A stretch of 43,606 bases of DNA from Pseudanabaena sp. (GCA_003249035.1 QBMK01000010.1:1-43606); one strand, 5' to 3'. Positions 25,298-33,545 are shown, numbered from the stretch's first letter. The notes: generated from the sequence alone by a model not told the origin. Made by a program: numbers and translations.

Positions 25298-28200
25298 ATG
25301 GCACAGTTCACCTTTCTCAAACCAGAATTTCCCGCAATCTACGAATCCGCCCACAAAGCCTTTAGAACCGCCTACCGCGATCCGCGTACAGCCTGTTTCT
25401 ATGCCCGTCGCGCCCTAGAACTAACCGTAAATTGGCTATACAAATACGACACATCCCTGAGACTCCCCTATCAAGACAACCTCAGCGCCCTAATCCATGA
25501 GCCAACCTTTAAAGAACTAGTCGGCGAAGCCGTCTTTAACAAAGCCAAATACATCATCCGACTAGGCAACCTCGCAGTCCATAACGAGCGAGCCGTCCCC
25601 GCCAACGATGCCATTAATGCAGTCCGTGAATTTTTTCATGTCGCCTACTGGTTAGCCCACACCTACGGACGCACCCACAAACCCGAAGCAGGATTACAAT
25701 TTGACCCGCAAGCAATACCCCAAGAAGCCACATTACCAAAACAAACCGTCGCCCAACTCCAAAAACTCGAAACCGAACTAAGCGATCGCGATGAAAAACT
25801 ATCCATACTATTAGCCGATAAAAATGCGATCGACGATGAACTAAAACGCCTCCGCGCCGAACTCATCGCCGTCAAACAAGCCAATACAGTTCAACCAGAT
25901 ACCCACGACTATTCCGAAGCCCAAACCCGCGACCTATTTATTGACCTGTTACTCAAAGAATCAGGCTGGGGGCTTGACCAACCCCGCGATCGCGAGTTTG
26001 AAGTCACAGGAATGCCTAATGAGACAGGTAAAGGCTTTGTCGATTATGTCCTCTGGGGCAACGATGGCAAACCCCTCGCCCTGGTCGAAGCCAAACGCAC
26101 CAAAAAAGACGCAAGGATAGGACAACAACAAGCAAAACTCTATGCCGATTGCCTCGAATCTCAATTTGGACAACGCCCGATCGTCTTCTACACCAACGGC
26201 TACGAGCATCACATCTGGGACGAGACCAACTACCCACCCCGCCAAGTTCAAGGCTTTTACAAAAAATCTGAACTAGAACTACTGATCCATCGCCGCACCA
26301 CCCAGAAACCGCTCTCAACAACAAATATAAATCCTGCGATCGCCTCTCGCCATTACCAAGCCCGCGCCATCCGTAAAGTCTCCGAAGCCTTCGAGCAGAA
26401 CAAAGAGCGCAAAGTCCTAATTATTATGGCAACAGGCGCAGGCAAAACTAGAACCGCGATCGCCCTAGTCGATTTATTGATGCGTTGCAACTGGGTCAAA
26501 CGCGCCCTATTTCTCGCCGATCGCATCTCCTTAGTTAACCAAGCGATCGGTGTATTCAAAAAACATCTACCCGACTCCGCCCCCGTAAACCTACTCACCG
26601 AAAAAGACACAGAAGGGCGTGTCTATGCCTCCACCTATGGCACGATGATGGGGCTGATTGATGACACTAAAAACGGACAAAAACGCTTTGGTGTGGGACA
26701 TTTTGACCTAATCATCATCGATGAAGCCCATCGATCCGTTTTCCAGAAATATCGCCACATCTTTAACTATTTTGACTCTCACCTCCTCGGACTCACCGCC
26801 ACACCCAAGGATGAAATCGATCGCAACACCTACGGCTTATTTGACCTAGAAAACGGTGTACCTACCGATGCTTATCAACTAGAAGATGCTGTCAAAGATG
26901 GTTATCTAGTCCCCACTCAAGCCATATCCGTACCCCTCAAATTTCAACGAGAAGGTATCAAATATGATGAACTTTCGGAATCTGAGAAAGAAGAATGGGA
27001 CGCATTGGAATGGGATGAAGAAGGCAATATTCCCGATCGCATTGAAGCAGGGGCATTAGACCAGTGGCTATTTAATCAAGACACCGCCGATAAGGTGTTA
27101 GAGCATCTCATGACCAGAGGGTTAAAAGTAGCAGGAGGCGATCGGCTCGGTAAAACCATCATCTTCGCCAAAAATCAGAAACACGCTGAATTTATCGAAG
27201 ACCGCTTTAACGCCAATTACCCACACCTAAAAGGCGAATTTGCAAGGCTGATTACTAATAAAACTCCCTATGCCCAAAGCCTAATCGATGACTTCTCTAA
27301 AAAGGATAAAGCCCCCCATATCGCCATCTCCGTCGATATGCTCGACACAGGGATAGATATTCCTGAAGTCGTTAACCTTGTGCTTTTCAAACTGGTACGC
27401 TCTAAAACTAAATTCTGGCAAATGGTCGGACGTGGAACCCGTCTCTGTCCCGATCTATTTGGCGATGGGCAAGACAAACAATTTTTCTACCTATTCGACT
27501 ACTGCCAAAATCTCGAATTTTTTAAACAAAATGTTCAAACCATTGATGCCCCTATCCCCAAGTCTTTAGGCAAGCAACTATTTACCACCAGACTAGATCT
27601 AATCGCCGAATTAGATAAACAATCTAGCTCTTTGAGCGGAGTCGAAGGGACTACAAACAAACTCAAAGACGCTGCAACTCCTGAAGTTGACTTACGCCAA
27701 CAAATAGCCGATCTACTTCATACAGAGGTTGCAGCTATGAATATTGAAAACTTCATCGTGCGACCCAAGAGGCAACTCGTTGAAAAATATAACAATCCCG
27801 AAACATGGCGATCGCTATCCGACAACGACCTCACCGAACTCAACCAAGAAATTGCAGGATTACCCGCGCAAACTGAACCCGAAGCCGAAGAAATTAAAAG
27901 GTTTGATATCCTCATCCTCAAATTACAACTAGCCATCTTGCGATCGCAGAACACTTTTACCAGTCTCAGAGATCGGGTTAAAGCGATCGCTAACCTGCTA
28001 GAACAAAAGTCATCTATTCCCCTAGTCCAAGCGCAACTAGAACTAATTCAGGACATCCAAACCGACGAATGGTGGCAAGACGTAACCTTACCCATGCTAG
28101 AAGCAGTCCGCAAACGCCTACGCGGTCTAGTTAAGCTCATCGAAAAACAAGAGCGTCAACCGATCTATACCAATTTCGAGGACGAGATGGGTGATGAAAC

Positions 28201-28705
28201 GATTGTCGAATTACCTCACTTCACCTCACCCGATAGCTTTGAAAAATTCCGAGCTAAAGCTAGAGATTTTTTGCGATCGCATCAAGACCAGATGGTCATC
28301 TTCAAACTCAGAAATAACAAACAACTCACTGCCACCGATCTATCAGAGCTAGAGACAATCTTGCTAGAAAACAGTTTAGGCAATGCCGAAGATATTAACC
28401 GTGCCAAGCAAGAATCTCATGGACTAGGGTTGTTTGTGCGATCGCTAATCGGACTAGACCGCGAAGTAGCTAAACAAGAATTTGGCAAATTTCTCGCAGA
28501 CAAAACTCTAAACGGTAACCAAATCGAGTTTATCAACATGATCGTAGACTACCTCACCGAACATGGTGCGATCGAAGCAGCACGTCTCTATGAATCCCCA
28601 TTTACCGACTTCGCATCCCAAGGCATCGACAGTTTATTTACATCTTCTCAAGTTGATGAATTATTTGCTTTGCTAGATGATGTTTATACAAAAGCCGCCG
28701 CGTAA
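25298..28705 (+). CDS. hsdR: Type I restriction endonuclease/translocase subunit HsdR
   Basis: 1135 aa, full length. An N-terminal DUF4145-like domain (FYARRALELTVNWLYKYD) comes first, then a coiled coil at about 150-195. The nuclease core has Asp249, Glu264 and Lys266 in GFVDYVLW...LALVEAKR. The SF2 helicase has Walker A ATGAGKT (378-384) and DEAH (475-478), with motif VI around QMVGRGTRL, followed by the helical C-terminus. It drives ATP-dependent translocation and cutting of unmethylated DNA. The upstream AAAGGAAATAAAAC gives a ribosome-binding site for ATG 25298. The DUF4145 start places it near EcoKI-like subunits. Confidence 0.96.
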   Translation: MAQFTFLKPEFPAIYESAHKAFRTAYRDPRTACFYARRALELTVNWLYKYDTSLRLPYQDNLSALIHEPTFKELVGEAVFNKAKYIIRLGNLAVHNERAVPANDAINAVREFFHVAYWLAHTYGRTHKPEAGLQFDPQAIPQEATLPKQTVAQLQKLETELSDRDEKLSILLADKNAIDDELKRLRAELIAVKQANTVQPDTHDYSEAQTRDLFIDLLLKESGWGLDQPRDREFEVTGMPNETGKGFVDYVLWGNDGKPLALVEAKRTKKDARIGQQQAKLYADCLESQFGQRPIVFYTNGYEHHIWDETNYPPRQVQGFYKKSELELLIHRRTTQKPLSTTNINPAIASRHYQARAIRKVSEAFEQNKERKVLIIMATGAGKTRTAIALVDLLMRCNWVKRALFLADRISLVNQAIGVFKKHLPDSAPVNLLTEKDTEGRVYASTYGTMMGLIDDTKNGQKRFGVGHFDLIIIDEAHRSVFQKYRHIFNYFDSHLLGLTATPKDEIDRNTYGLFDLENGVPTDAYQLEDAVKDGYLVPTQAISVPLKFQREGIKYDELSESEKEEWDALEWDEEGNIPDRIEAGALDQWLFNQDTADKVLEHLMTRGLKVAGGDRLGKTIIFAKNQKHAEFIEDRFNANYPHLKGEFARLITNKTPYAQSLIDDFSKKDKAPHIAISVDMLDTGIDIPEVVNLVLFKLVRSKTKFWQMVGRGTRLCPDLFGDGQDKQFFYLFDYCQNLEFFKQNVQTIDAPIPKSLGKQLFTTRLDLIAELDKQSSSLSGVEGTTNKLKDAATPEVDLRQQIADLLHTEVAAMNIENFIVRPKRQLVEKYNNPETWRSLSDNDLTELNQEIAGLPAQTEPEAEEIKRFDILILKLQLAILRSQNTFTSLRDRVKAIANLLEQKSSIPLVQAQLELIQDIQTDEWWQDVTLPMLEAVRKRLRGLVKLIEKQERQPIYTNFEDEMGDETIVELPHFTSPDSFEKFRAKARDFLRSHQDQMVIFKLRNNKQLTATDLSELETILLENSLGNAEDINRAKQESHGLGLFVRSLIGLDREVAKQEFGKFLADKTLNGNQIEFINMIVDYLTEHGAIEAARLYESPFTDFASQGIDSLFTSSQVDELFALLDDVYTKAAA

Positions 28706-28710
28706 AGTCA

Positions 28711-28770
28711 TTACCAAGCTTGTGACGCTGGTATCCAAAACGGCGCAAACTCATTAGCAAAAAGTTACAG
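28711..28770 (+). repeat. Partial third copy of the origin-region repeat
   Basis: TTACCAAGCTTGTGACG at 28711 matches TTACCAAGTTTGTGACG at 29445. GTATCCAAA follows in both. This copy then jumps directly to GCGCAAACTC, omitting the hairpin. Its right part, to about 28770, is an inverted match to 29074-29103, so the TAGACT repeat field is framed by inverted copies. Confidence 0.6.
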
Positions 28771-28771
28771 G

Positions 28772-29040
28772 AAGTCTACTCAGAGTTTACTCAAAACAGT
28801 CTACAGAGAGTCTATAGATTCTCTGTAGACTCTCTGTAGACTTTGGATAAAAAACTGTAGTTTTTTGTTAGTTTTTGCGATAACTATTTGTAGACTTTTA
28901 GTAAATTTTTGATTGATTATTTATAGTCTTTGTGTAGCTTTTTGTAGATTATTAGTAGACTTTTCATAAATTAATCATAGATTTTGGGCAGACCATCAGT
29001 AGTCTATCAATAGACTTTGTGTAGAGACTGGTTAGACTTT
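28772..29040. repeat. TAGACT iteron-like repeat field
   Basis: TGTAGACT or close variants recur at 28824, 28835, 28889, 28943, 28954 and 29011, with the reverse form AGTCTA at 28773, 28798 and 29001. AGTCTACAGAGA (28798-28809) is inverted at 28820-28831, and TCTCTGTAGAC is repeated in tandem at an 11-bp step (28820 and 28831). AGTCTAT-CA-ATAGACT at 29001-29016 is a perfect palindrome. These could be binding sites for a replication initiator. Confidence 0.6.
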
Positions 29041-29090
29041 CTGTATACGCTCCTGTAGGCTCCCTGTATATTAGCTGTAACTTTTTGCGA

Positions 29091-29232
29091 ACGAGTTTGC
29101 GCCATTTGAGGGGTGTGCGGGGTTTGGAGCAAGCTATGTTGCTTGTCGGACAATAAATCTCGCGATCGCTTAATTTTTGTTCGACAGCAACACCACCGCT
29201 TGCCAAAGGGGAATTCCCCCTTTGGATACCCC
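29091..29232 (+). repeat. Large inverted repeat, left copy, with 75-bp hairpin
   Basis: Runs from ACGAGTTTGCG to TTTGGATACCCC and is repeated in inverted orientation at 29461-29600 with differences scattered along it. Inside, 29129-29203 forms an imperfect hairpin: GCAAGC with GCTTGC outside, and GTTGCTTGTCGGACAA with TTGTTCGACAGCAAC inside. Confidence 0.7.
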
Positions 29233-29258
29233 CTTTAATAAAAAGTTGTCATGTCACA

Positions 29259-29298
29259 AAAAATAATTCACACAATTTTTTTTGCGTGAATTATTTTT
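29259..29298. repeat. AT-rich hairpin between the large inverted repeats
   Basis: AAAAATAATTCAC (29259-29271) pairs with GTGAATTATTTTT (29286-29298). The flanks are strongly AT-rich. It could be a bidirectional terminator after hsdR or an easily melted element of an origin. Confidence 0.5.
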
Positions 29299-29460
29299 GT
29301 AAAAATTAATTTTTTTTCGACTGAGGTTTATTTAAAAAGTCTAGCGATCGCCCTGTTTAAGTTTCATTCTAAAAGTTCCTATTCCCATCTTTATCAAAGA
29401 GTCCTACAAGTCCTACAAAAAATAATTTTATTTGTACCAAGTTATTACCAAGTTTGTGAC

Positions 29461-29600
29461 GGGGTATCCAAAGGGGTGTCCCTTTTGGCAAGCGGTCGTG
29501 TTGCTGTCGGATAAAAATCAAACGTTAGTGCGATTTCTTGTCCGACAAGCAACATAGCTTGCCGCGATTTTTACACATACCGCAAATGACGCAAACTCGT
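29461..29600 (-). repeat. Large inverted repeat, right copy, with 75-bp hairpin
   Basis: Inverted counterpart of 29091-29232. Its hairpin, 29488-29562, has exactly the same length as the left one and the same outer GCAAGC/GCTTGC pair. The preceding TTACCAAGTTTGTGAC links it to the partial copy at 28711. Confidence 0.7.
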
Positions 29601-29713
29601 TGTTAGCGCGTTACCGAAAAACACAAGAACAGTGTAAAACCGCACAAACTTGTAATCGCAAAAATAAAAACACGTCACAAACATTTCACAAAATAAAACT
29701 CAAATAGTGGAAA

Positions 29714-29935
29714 TTATTTTAAAAAAATTATTCCGTGAGATTCAAAATTTAGGACAACGCGATCGCCAAAAGGAATAATTGTAAAGTCATCGGCTGGCGA
29801 TAATCTGACGATGCATCCTTGCGGATCGATGGATGTGATTGGATGCTCCTTGATATAAAAGTATGTCCCGAATCCCAAGCCAAGCAGTATAAAAATACTG
29901 GACAGGATAACGCGCATCCATCGAATTATTTCCAT
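29714..29935 (-). CDS. Small membrane protein, unknown function
   Basis: 73 aa from ATG 29935, four bases after the stop of the FtsK-like gene. An earlier in-frame start would overlap that gene. It has an N-terminal membrane helix (MRVILSSIFILLGLGFGTYF) and then a soluble part with GCIVRLSPADDFTIIPFGDR. I recognise no family. The tight coupling suggests it works with, or is made alongside, the FtsK-like ATPase. Confidence 0.6.
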   Translation of the reverse strand: MEIIRWMRVILSSIFILLGLGFGTYFYIKEHPITSIDPQGCIVRLSPADDFTIIPFGDRVVLNFESHGIIFLK

Positions 29936-29939
29936 AAAT

Positions 29940-31583
29940 TTACTGTGCAGAAAATTCAAGCGTATCAGCTTCGCCTCTAACAATCCCATGCTGGCGATCG
30001 GCAAGCCATTGAAAATATGACCGAATTTCAGTAACAGGACTATCACGGAATAATCGGATACCAGACTTAACCTGACTGGCGGTAATGAAGCAATCTTTTT
30101 CTTTTGCGTACTCCAAAATTTTAATTAGAGGCATTGACAAAGTTGATGCTGAATTGACAGCAATTGACGAATTGACAAGGGTTGACACGATTGACGGGTT
30201 ATCTAAATCGGTGTTTTGAGCAGGATTTTGTAAATTATTACCCTTTGTCAATTTGTCAAAATCGGCATCATCAGCCAACAAAGCTTGTAAGCGATCGCCA
30301 TTGAAAAACAAATCCCCACGTCCGAGTAACTGCGAACCATCAAAGGACTTATTACCTAAAATCGCTTCACTCTCTGCGGAATCAGGAACGGTGAGCAAAA
30401 CCCTAGCAGGACAGTTTGACCTCAAACGTGGTGAGACAACTTTCTTGGGGCGTTGGGTAAACACAACCAAGTGAATCCCCGCAGCTCGCGCTTTTTGTCC
30501 AAGCCGAATAATTAAGTTTTCCAGTTTCTCGACTTGTATCTTTGTGCAGGAATCCCATAGGTCGCCAAACTCATCGAATAGAAATAGAATGCGTGGTAAT
30601 TTTTCAGATGAATGATGGTTAAAGCCTTCAATGTTCTCGACTCCCATGCATTCAAACATTGAGTACCGCTTCTCCATCTCATTGACCATCTGTTCAAGCC
30701 ATTGAATAGCTTCATCAGGTTGAGACATGATCGGCGCGATGAGATTTTGACAGTCTTTAAATTTAAGAAACGATACCCGCTTGGCATCACAGATTAGTAA
30801 GCCTAATTCACTCGCAGGACGCTCTAGCAACAAACTGAGTAAAAAGCATTGCAAGAATACTGACTTACCCGATCCACTACAACCCGCTCCAAGCACATGA
30901 CAGCTTTCAGGCTGTGACAAATCAACAGATATCAATTTATTGTTAATGTCCACCCCGATCGCTGCTTCAAAGTTTGGTGACTTTTGCCAATAATCAGCGA
31001 ACTTAGCTGACTGCCGATCATGACGGGGTGTATCTACAGCGATCGCACCTTTGCTAATAGACATTACAGGCGGCAACTCTAAACCTAGCTCTAGCTGCAA
31101 TTCCTGTCCTGTGGCTAATACCTGTGAGGCTTTGCAGTTGGTTGGTTTGATTAGGGTACGGATGAAGGAAGGCGATCGCAGTTCTTGGACAAAATCACAC
31201 TCAAGTTTTAAGCTGTAGAGAGCTTTAAGTATGGGATGGGTGGGAATAGGTTTAATAATTTCCTGCGTGACTTGTGCCTCTTTCTTTGGTGGTTGCATCG
31301 CATAATTTAACCAAGCCTGATATGAAGCTGTGCTAGTTTGATGGGCGATCGCTTCATAGGGTTTATGAGACTTCTCCAATTTGTCGAGACGTAATGAAAC
31401 AGAAACTAATCCAGAAGCGATCGCCATAGTGGTTAGTTTTTGCGCCCAATGACTAGGGATTAAAGTGCTGGCATATAAACTCATCGCACCAAAGAAAATA
31501 CAGGTAGAGGCTCTTCTAAAAACTCTCTGGCTTTCAGTAACTTGTATTGCTTGGCTGGTGTGGAATTTATCGGATGTAAACAT
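29940..31583 (-). CDS. FtsK/HerA-like DNA-translocating ATPase
   Basis: 547 aa from ATG 31583. An upstream in-frame ATG at 31622 would lie inside a terminator, so I prefer 31583. One or two membrane segments lie near residues 28-60. The ATPase has Walker A GAGCSGSGKS (232-241), CDAKRVSFLKF, Walker B ILFLFDEFGD (332-341) and VVFTQRPKKVVSPRLRSNCP, the FtsK/SpoIIIE pattern. A C-terminal winged-helix-like segment follows. It lacks the long FtsK linker, so it is closer to plasmid or mobile-element translocases (Tra-like, Rep/conjugation). A role in plasmid transfer or segregation is inferred. Confidence 0.82.
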   Translation of the reverse strand: MFTSDKFHTSQAIQVTESQRVFRRASTCIFFGAMSLYASTLIPSHWAQKLTTMAIASGLVSVSLRLDKLEKSHKPYEAIAHQTSTASYQAWLNYAMQPPKKEAQVTQEIIKPIPTHPILKALYSLKLECDFVQELRSPSFIRTLIKPTNCKASQVLATGQELQLELGLELPPVMSISKGAIAVDTPRHDRQSAKFADYWQKSPNFEAAIGVDINNKLISVDLSQPESCHVLGAGCSGSGKSVFLQCFLLSLLLERPASELGLLICDAKRVSFLKFKDCQNLIAPIMSQPDEAIQWLEQMVNEMEKRYSMFECMGVENIEGFNHHSSEKLPRILFLFDEFGDLWDSCTKIQVEKLENLIIRLGQKARAAGIHLVVFTQRPKKVVSPRLRSNCPARVLLTVPDSAESEAILGNKSFDGSQLLGRGDLFFNGDRLQALLADDADFDKLTKGNNLQNPAQNTDLDNPSIVSTLVNSSIAVNSASTLSMPLIKILEYAKEKDCFITASQVKSGIRLFRDSPVTEIRSYFQWLADRQHGIVRGEADTLEFSAQ

Positions 31584-31599
31584 GATTTTGCATGAATAA

Positions 31600-31628
31600 A
31601 AATAAAAACCCTTGATTAACAAGGGTTT
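31600..31628 (-). terminator. Rho-independent terminator upstream of the FtsK-like gene
   Basis: Read on the minus strand, AAACCCTTG and CAAGGGTTT form a 9-bp stem around a 5-base loop, followed by TTATTTTTATT. It sits between the 106-aa gene and the FtsK-like gene, so it should limit read-through from the small upstream genes into the ATPase gene. Confidence 0.75.
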
Positions 31629-31652
31629 GAGTTAGTTACAACCAGGAACGGA

Positions 31653-31973
31653 TTAGCTATTTTCTGAGCAGACTTTGAATACCAAATCGTTAAGCTTTTT
31701 ATCGTCAAAACGAGCTAGAGCTTTGCTATTTATTTGGGAATTAGTGCAAGTCCTGTATTTAAGTTCGAGTTCAGATCGGGGTGGTATTGGTGCAGGTTTG
31801 AGATCTATTTGTTTGGGCTTACTGTCTGATGCAGTCGCGGCGATCGCATTGGTGCTAGATGAGAATCCGTTGCTTTGGATGTCCCATTTAGCAAGAAAGT
31901 ATCCAACGATAGAGCCAAGTCCGAGCATTAAGCCCATTGCACAAAGGATTAACTTAGAGTTGCGAGTCAGCAT
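31653..31973 (-). CDS. Small membrane-anchored protein, unknown function
   Basis: 106 aa with an N-terminal membrane helix (LILCAMGLMLGLGSIVGYFL), a low-complexity Ser/Ala/Pro linker and a C-terminal segment with two cysteines (YRTCTNSQ and FKVCSENS), which may form a disulfide outside the membrane. Its start overlaps the end of the 49-aa gene upstream. No known family is recognised. It is the third gene of a leftward small-gene operon ending at the terminator at 31628. Confidence 0.6.
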   Translation of the reverse strand: MLTRNSKLILCAMGLMLGLGSIVGYFLAKWDIQSNGFSSSTNAIAATASDSKPKQIDLKPAPIPPRSELELKYRTCTNSQINSKALARFDDKKLNDLVFKVCSENS

Positions 31974-32103
31974 CTTGATCGACCTCCTCTTCTTCTAAAT
32001 CCTCTTCATCAATTACCTTTTGCTTCTCCCATGCTTCTTGTGCCTCTAGACTATCAATGCTTTCATCTATGCCAGTGAGGGCGGCGAATAATGCTTTGAT
32101 CAT
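31954..32103 (-). CDS. Acidic 49-aa small protein
   Basis: ATG 32103 overlaps the TGA of the 98-aa gene (ATGA), and its end overlaps the start of the 106-aa gene by 20 bases, so it sits in a fully coupled chain. The product begins MIKALFAALTGIDESIDSLE and ends in a run of Glu and Asp. It has no recognisable domain. Coding is supported by the overlaps and composition rather than by homology. Confidence 0.55.
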   Translation of the reverse strand: MIKALFAALTGIDESIDSLEAQEAWEKQKVIDEEDLEEEEVDQDADSQL

Positions 32104-32396
32104 GCTGCTTCACCATCCTGAGCGCTTGGGAGTGCAGCAAGTTCGGGAAACTGCGAGATGTTGATCGGGCGATCGTCTCCACTGGTCAACCATCTAAAAA
32201 GCCGTGCTGGCGCTTTGCGGATGAGTGCTGCTCTCACTTTTTGCCAGTCAATATCATCCAAAAGTTGATCGGCGATCATACTTTCAATGTCAATATTAGG
32301 GGCGATCTCATTGAAAGCGCTATCAACACTCTCGTTTAATGCAGGTTTAGATGCTGTAGTTGTCTCTAAAGCTTGCTTTGTGTTTTTTGCTGCCAT
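32100..32396 (-). CDS. 98-aa protein of unknown function, first gene of the leftward operon
   Basis: Contains IDIESMIADQLLDDIDWQKV followed by RAALIRKAPARLFRWLTSGD, an acidic helix followed by a basic amphipathic one. No family recognised. It is divergent from the 64-aa RHH gene; the 159-bp gap holds an inverted repeat (32484-32514) that may regulate both. It leads the chain of overlapping small genes upstream of the FtsK-like ATPase. Confidence 0.6.
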   Translation of the reverse strand: MAAKNTKQALETTTASKPALNESVDSAFNEIAPNIDIESMIADQLLDDIDWQKVRAALIRKAPARLFRWLTSGDDRPINISQFPELAALPSAQDGEAA

Positions 32397-32483
32397 AATT
32401 AGTTAATCCTGAATAGGGATAAATAGAGGCGATCGCTAAAGTTTTTGCGGACTGGACAGCGATCGCCTTTGTTGTTTTTTAGG

Positions 32484-32514
32484 CTAACACATATATGATG
32501 CGTGTACGTGTTAG
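32484..32514. promoter_or_regulatory. Inverted repeat in the divergent promoter region
   Basis: CTAACAC (32484-32490) pairs with GTGTTAG (32508-32514). It lies between the leftward 98-aa gene and the rightward RHH gene, in the place expected for an operator of the RHH protein. Confidence 0.45.
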
Positions 32515-32555
32515 AATCGCGCCATGTTGCGCTAAACAAGAGGTAATCCCGTATC

Positions 32556-32750
32556 ATGGCTTCAACTGTAGAGAATAAGCCTGTGAGTAAGAGAATTAAC
32601 GTAACGCTTCCTGACAAGACAGGGGCATTAATAGAAAAATTAGCAAGCGCAGAGGGACGCTCTGTCTCCAGTATGGCGGCGTACCTCATCCAGAAAGCAG
32701 TCGATGATGCTAGAGAAAAAGGATTGATCAAGGATGAAGAAAAAGTTTAG
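32556..32750 (+). CDS. Ribbon-helix-helix (CopG/Arc-like) DNA-binding protein
   Basis: 64 aa. KRINVTLPDKTGALIEKLAS is an RHH strand and first helix, and EGRSVSSMAAYLIQKAVDDA is the second helix with the usual G-R-S turn. Such proteins bind DNA as dimers and commonly control plasmid copy number or their own operon. It starts the rightward gene set and is followed after 30 bases by a coiled-coil protein gene. Confidence 0.8.
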   Translation: MASTVENKPVSKRINVTLPDKTGALIEKLASAEGRSVSSMAAYLIQKAVDDAREKGLIKDEEKV

Positions 32751-32780
32751 AGACCACCAAAATATTAAAGGAGTCAAAAA

Positions 32781-33140
32781 ATGCAATGGACGGATGAACG
32801 GTTAGACCGTTTTGCTAACAAAGTAGATGAGCAAGGCGATCGCATTAATGCCTTGATAGAGCAAATAGGTCAGCTAGTACAGGCTCTATATCTCGAAGTC
32901 CCTAATCTCAAGGCAGAGATTAATAGTGTCTCAGAAGAGTCTAGGGAAAGTAGAACAGTTGTGACGCAACTGCTACAGGAATCTAATCAGCGTATGGCGC
33001 GGATCGAGTCTGCTATAGAACGTCAAACTGCGATCGCTGAACAGCAAGCCGAAGCAGCAAAAAACCAAGCGGACGCGGCGAAAATTCAAGCTGAAAACAT
33101 TCGATTAATGATTGAAATGGTTAACCGAAAACAGGCTTAG
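32781..33140 (+). CDS. Coiled-coil protein, unknown function
   Basis: 119 aa, almost wholly helical and rich in Glu, Gln and Ala, with heptad-like spacing (ERLDRFANKVDEQGDRINAL) and an Ala/Gln repeat near the end (AEQQAEAAKNQADAAKIQAE). No enzyme motif. The start has AAAGGAG six bases upstream, a strong ribosome-binding site. It follows the RHH gene and may be its operon partner. Confidence 0.65.
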   Translation: MQWTDERLDRFANKVDEQGDRINALIEQIGQLVQALYLEVPNLKAEINSVSEESRESRTVVTQLLQESNQRMARIESAIERQTAIAEQQAEAAKNQADAAKIQAENIRLMIEMVNRKQA

Positions 33141-33242
33141 ATACTTGTTCTTAGGTTTATGTATTTCGTTAATTAAATATTTAAAAGATGTCAAATTTAC
33201 ATCATTTATCTATCCGTATTCACAGCGTGTTTAAATATGTGC

Positions 33243-33270
33243 AAATGTACTACAGGGCTGTAGTACATTT
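33243..33270. promoter_or_regulatory. Perfect palindrome upstream of the 51-aa RHH gene
   Basis: AAATGTACTACAG and CTGTAGTACATTT are exact 13-bp inverted arms around GG. It lies about 100 bp before the RHH start at 33372. The arms contain TGTACTACA and TGTAGTACA, of the same TGTnnnACA form as the motif field at 36974-38216. It is probably an autoregulatory operator. Confidence 0.6.
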
Positions 33271-33371
33271 TACGTTTTGTTTAAAGTGTAAATCTTGCCC
33301 TGTCTGGTTTACAGATCTCTATATTGGTTAGATTGGTGTATACTACAAATATGTTTCTAATAATTCTAAAA

Positions 33372-33527
33372 ATGAAACCCAAGTCCAAACTACTTACCAT
33401 TAAAATACAGCCCGATCTGTTAGAAACCTTTACAGATTTTGCTGAATCTCGCAACATGAAGCGCGGCACGATGATTAAATCGGTCGTCTCAGATTTCATC
33501 GCAAAACAAAGCAACCAAGCGGCTTAA
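33372..33527 (+). CDS. Small ribbon-helix-helix protein, 51 aa
   Basis: Starting from ATG 33372: MKPKSKLLTIKIQPDLLETF and then ADFAESRNMKRGTMIKSVVS-like helices, a minimal CopG-type RHH protein. An upstream in-frame ATG exists at 33324 but would add a hydrophobic stretch unlike the family. Its stop lies within a Rho-independent terminator, so it is a single-gene unit, typical of plasmid copy-control repressors. The replication-like gene follows 300 bases later. Confidence 0.7.
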   Translation: MKPKSKLLTIKIQPDLLETFTDFAESRNMKRGTMIKSVVSDFIAKQSNQAA

Positions 33528-33545
33528 AGCTACTTGGTTGTTTTT
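33512..33545 (+). terminator. Rho-independent terminator after the RHH gene
   Basis: CAACCAAG (33512-33519) pairs with CTTGGTTG (33533-33540), followed directly by TTTTT. It overlaps the last codons of the RHH gene. Confidence 0.8.

Larger units (their letters stand above)
28706..29713. other. Repeat-rich non-coding kilobase, candidate plasmid origin
   Basis: No plausible gene on either strand. It contains TAGACT-type repeats (28772-29040), two 140-bp inverted repeats that each hold a 75-bp hairpin (29091-29232 and 29461-29600), and a partial third copy at 28711-28770. Between the large repeats lies an AT-rich stretch with its own 13-bp stem. Repeats, AT richness and hairpins beside partition and replication genes suggest an origin of replication or transfer. 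No DnaA-box cluster stood out. Confidence 0.55.

Noticed and set aside
28711-29600. CRISPR array
   Set aside because: Repeats are short, unevenly spaced and both direct and inverted, with no constant 25-40 bp repeat and no unique spacers; no cas gene is present.
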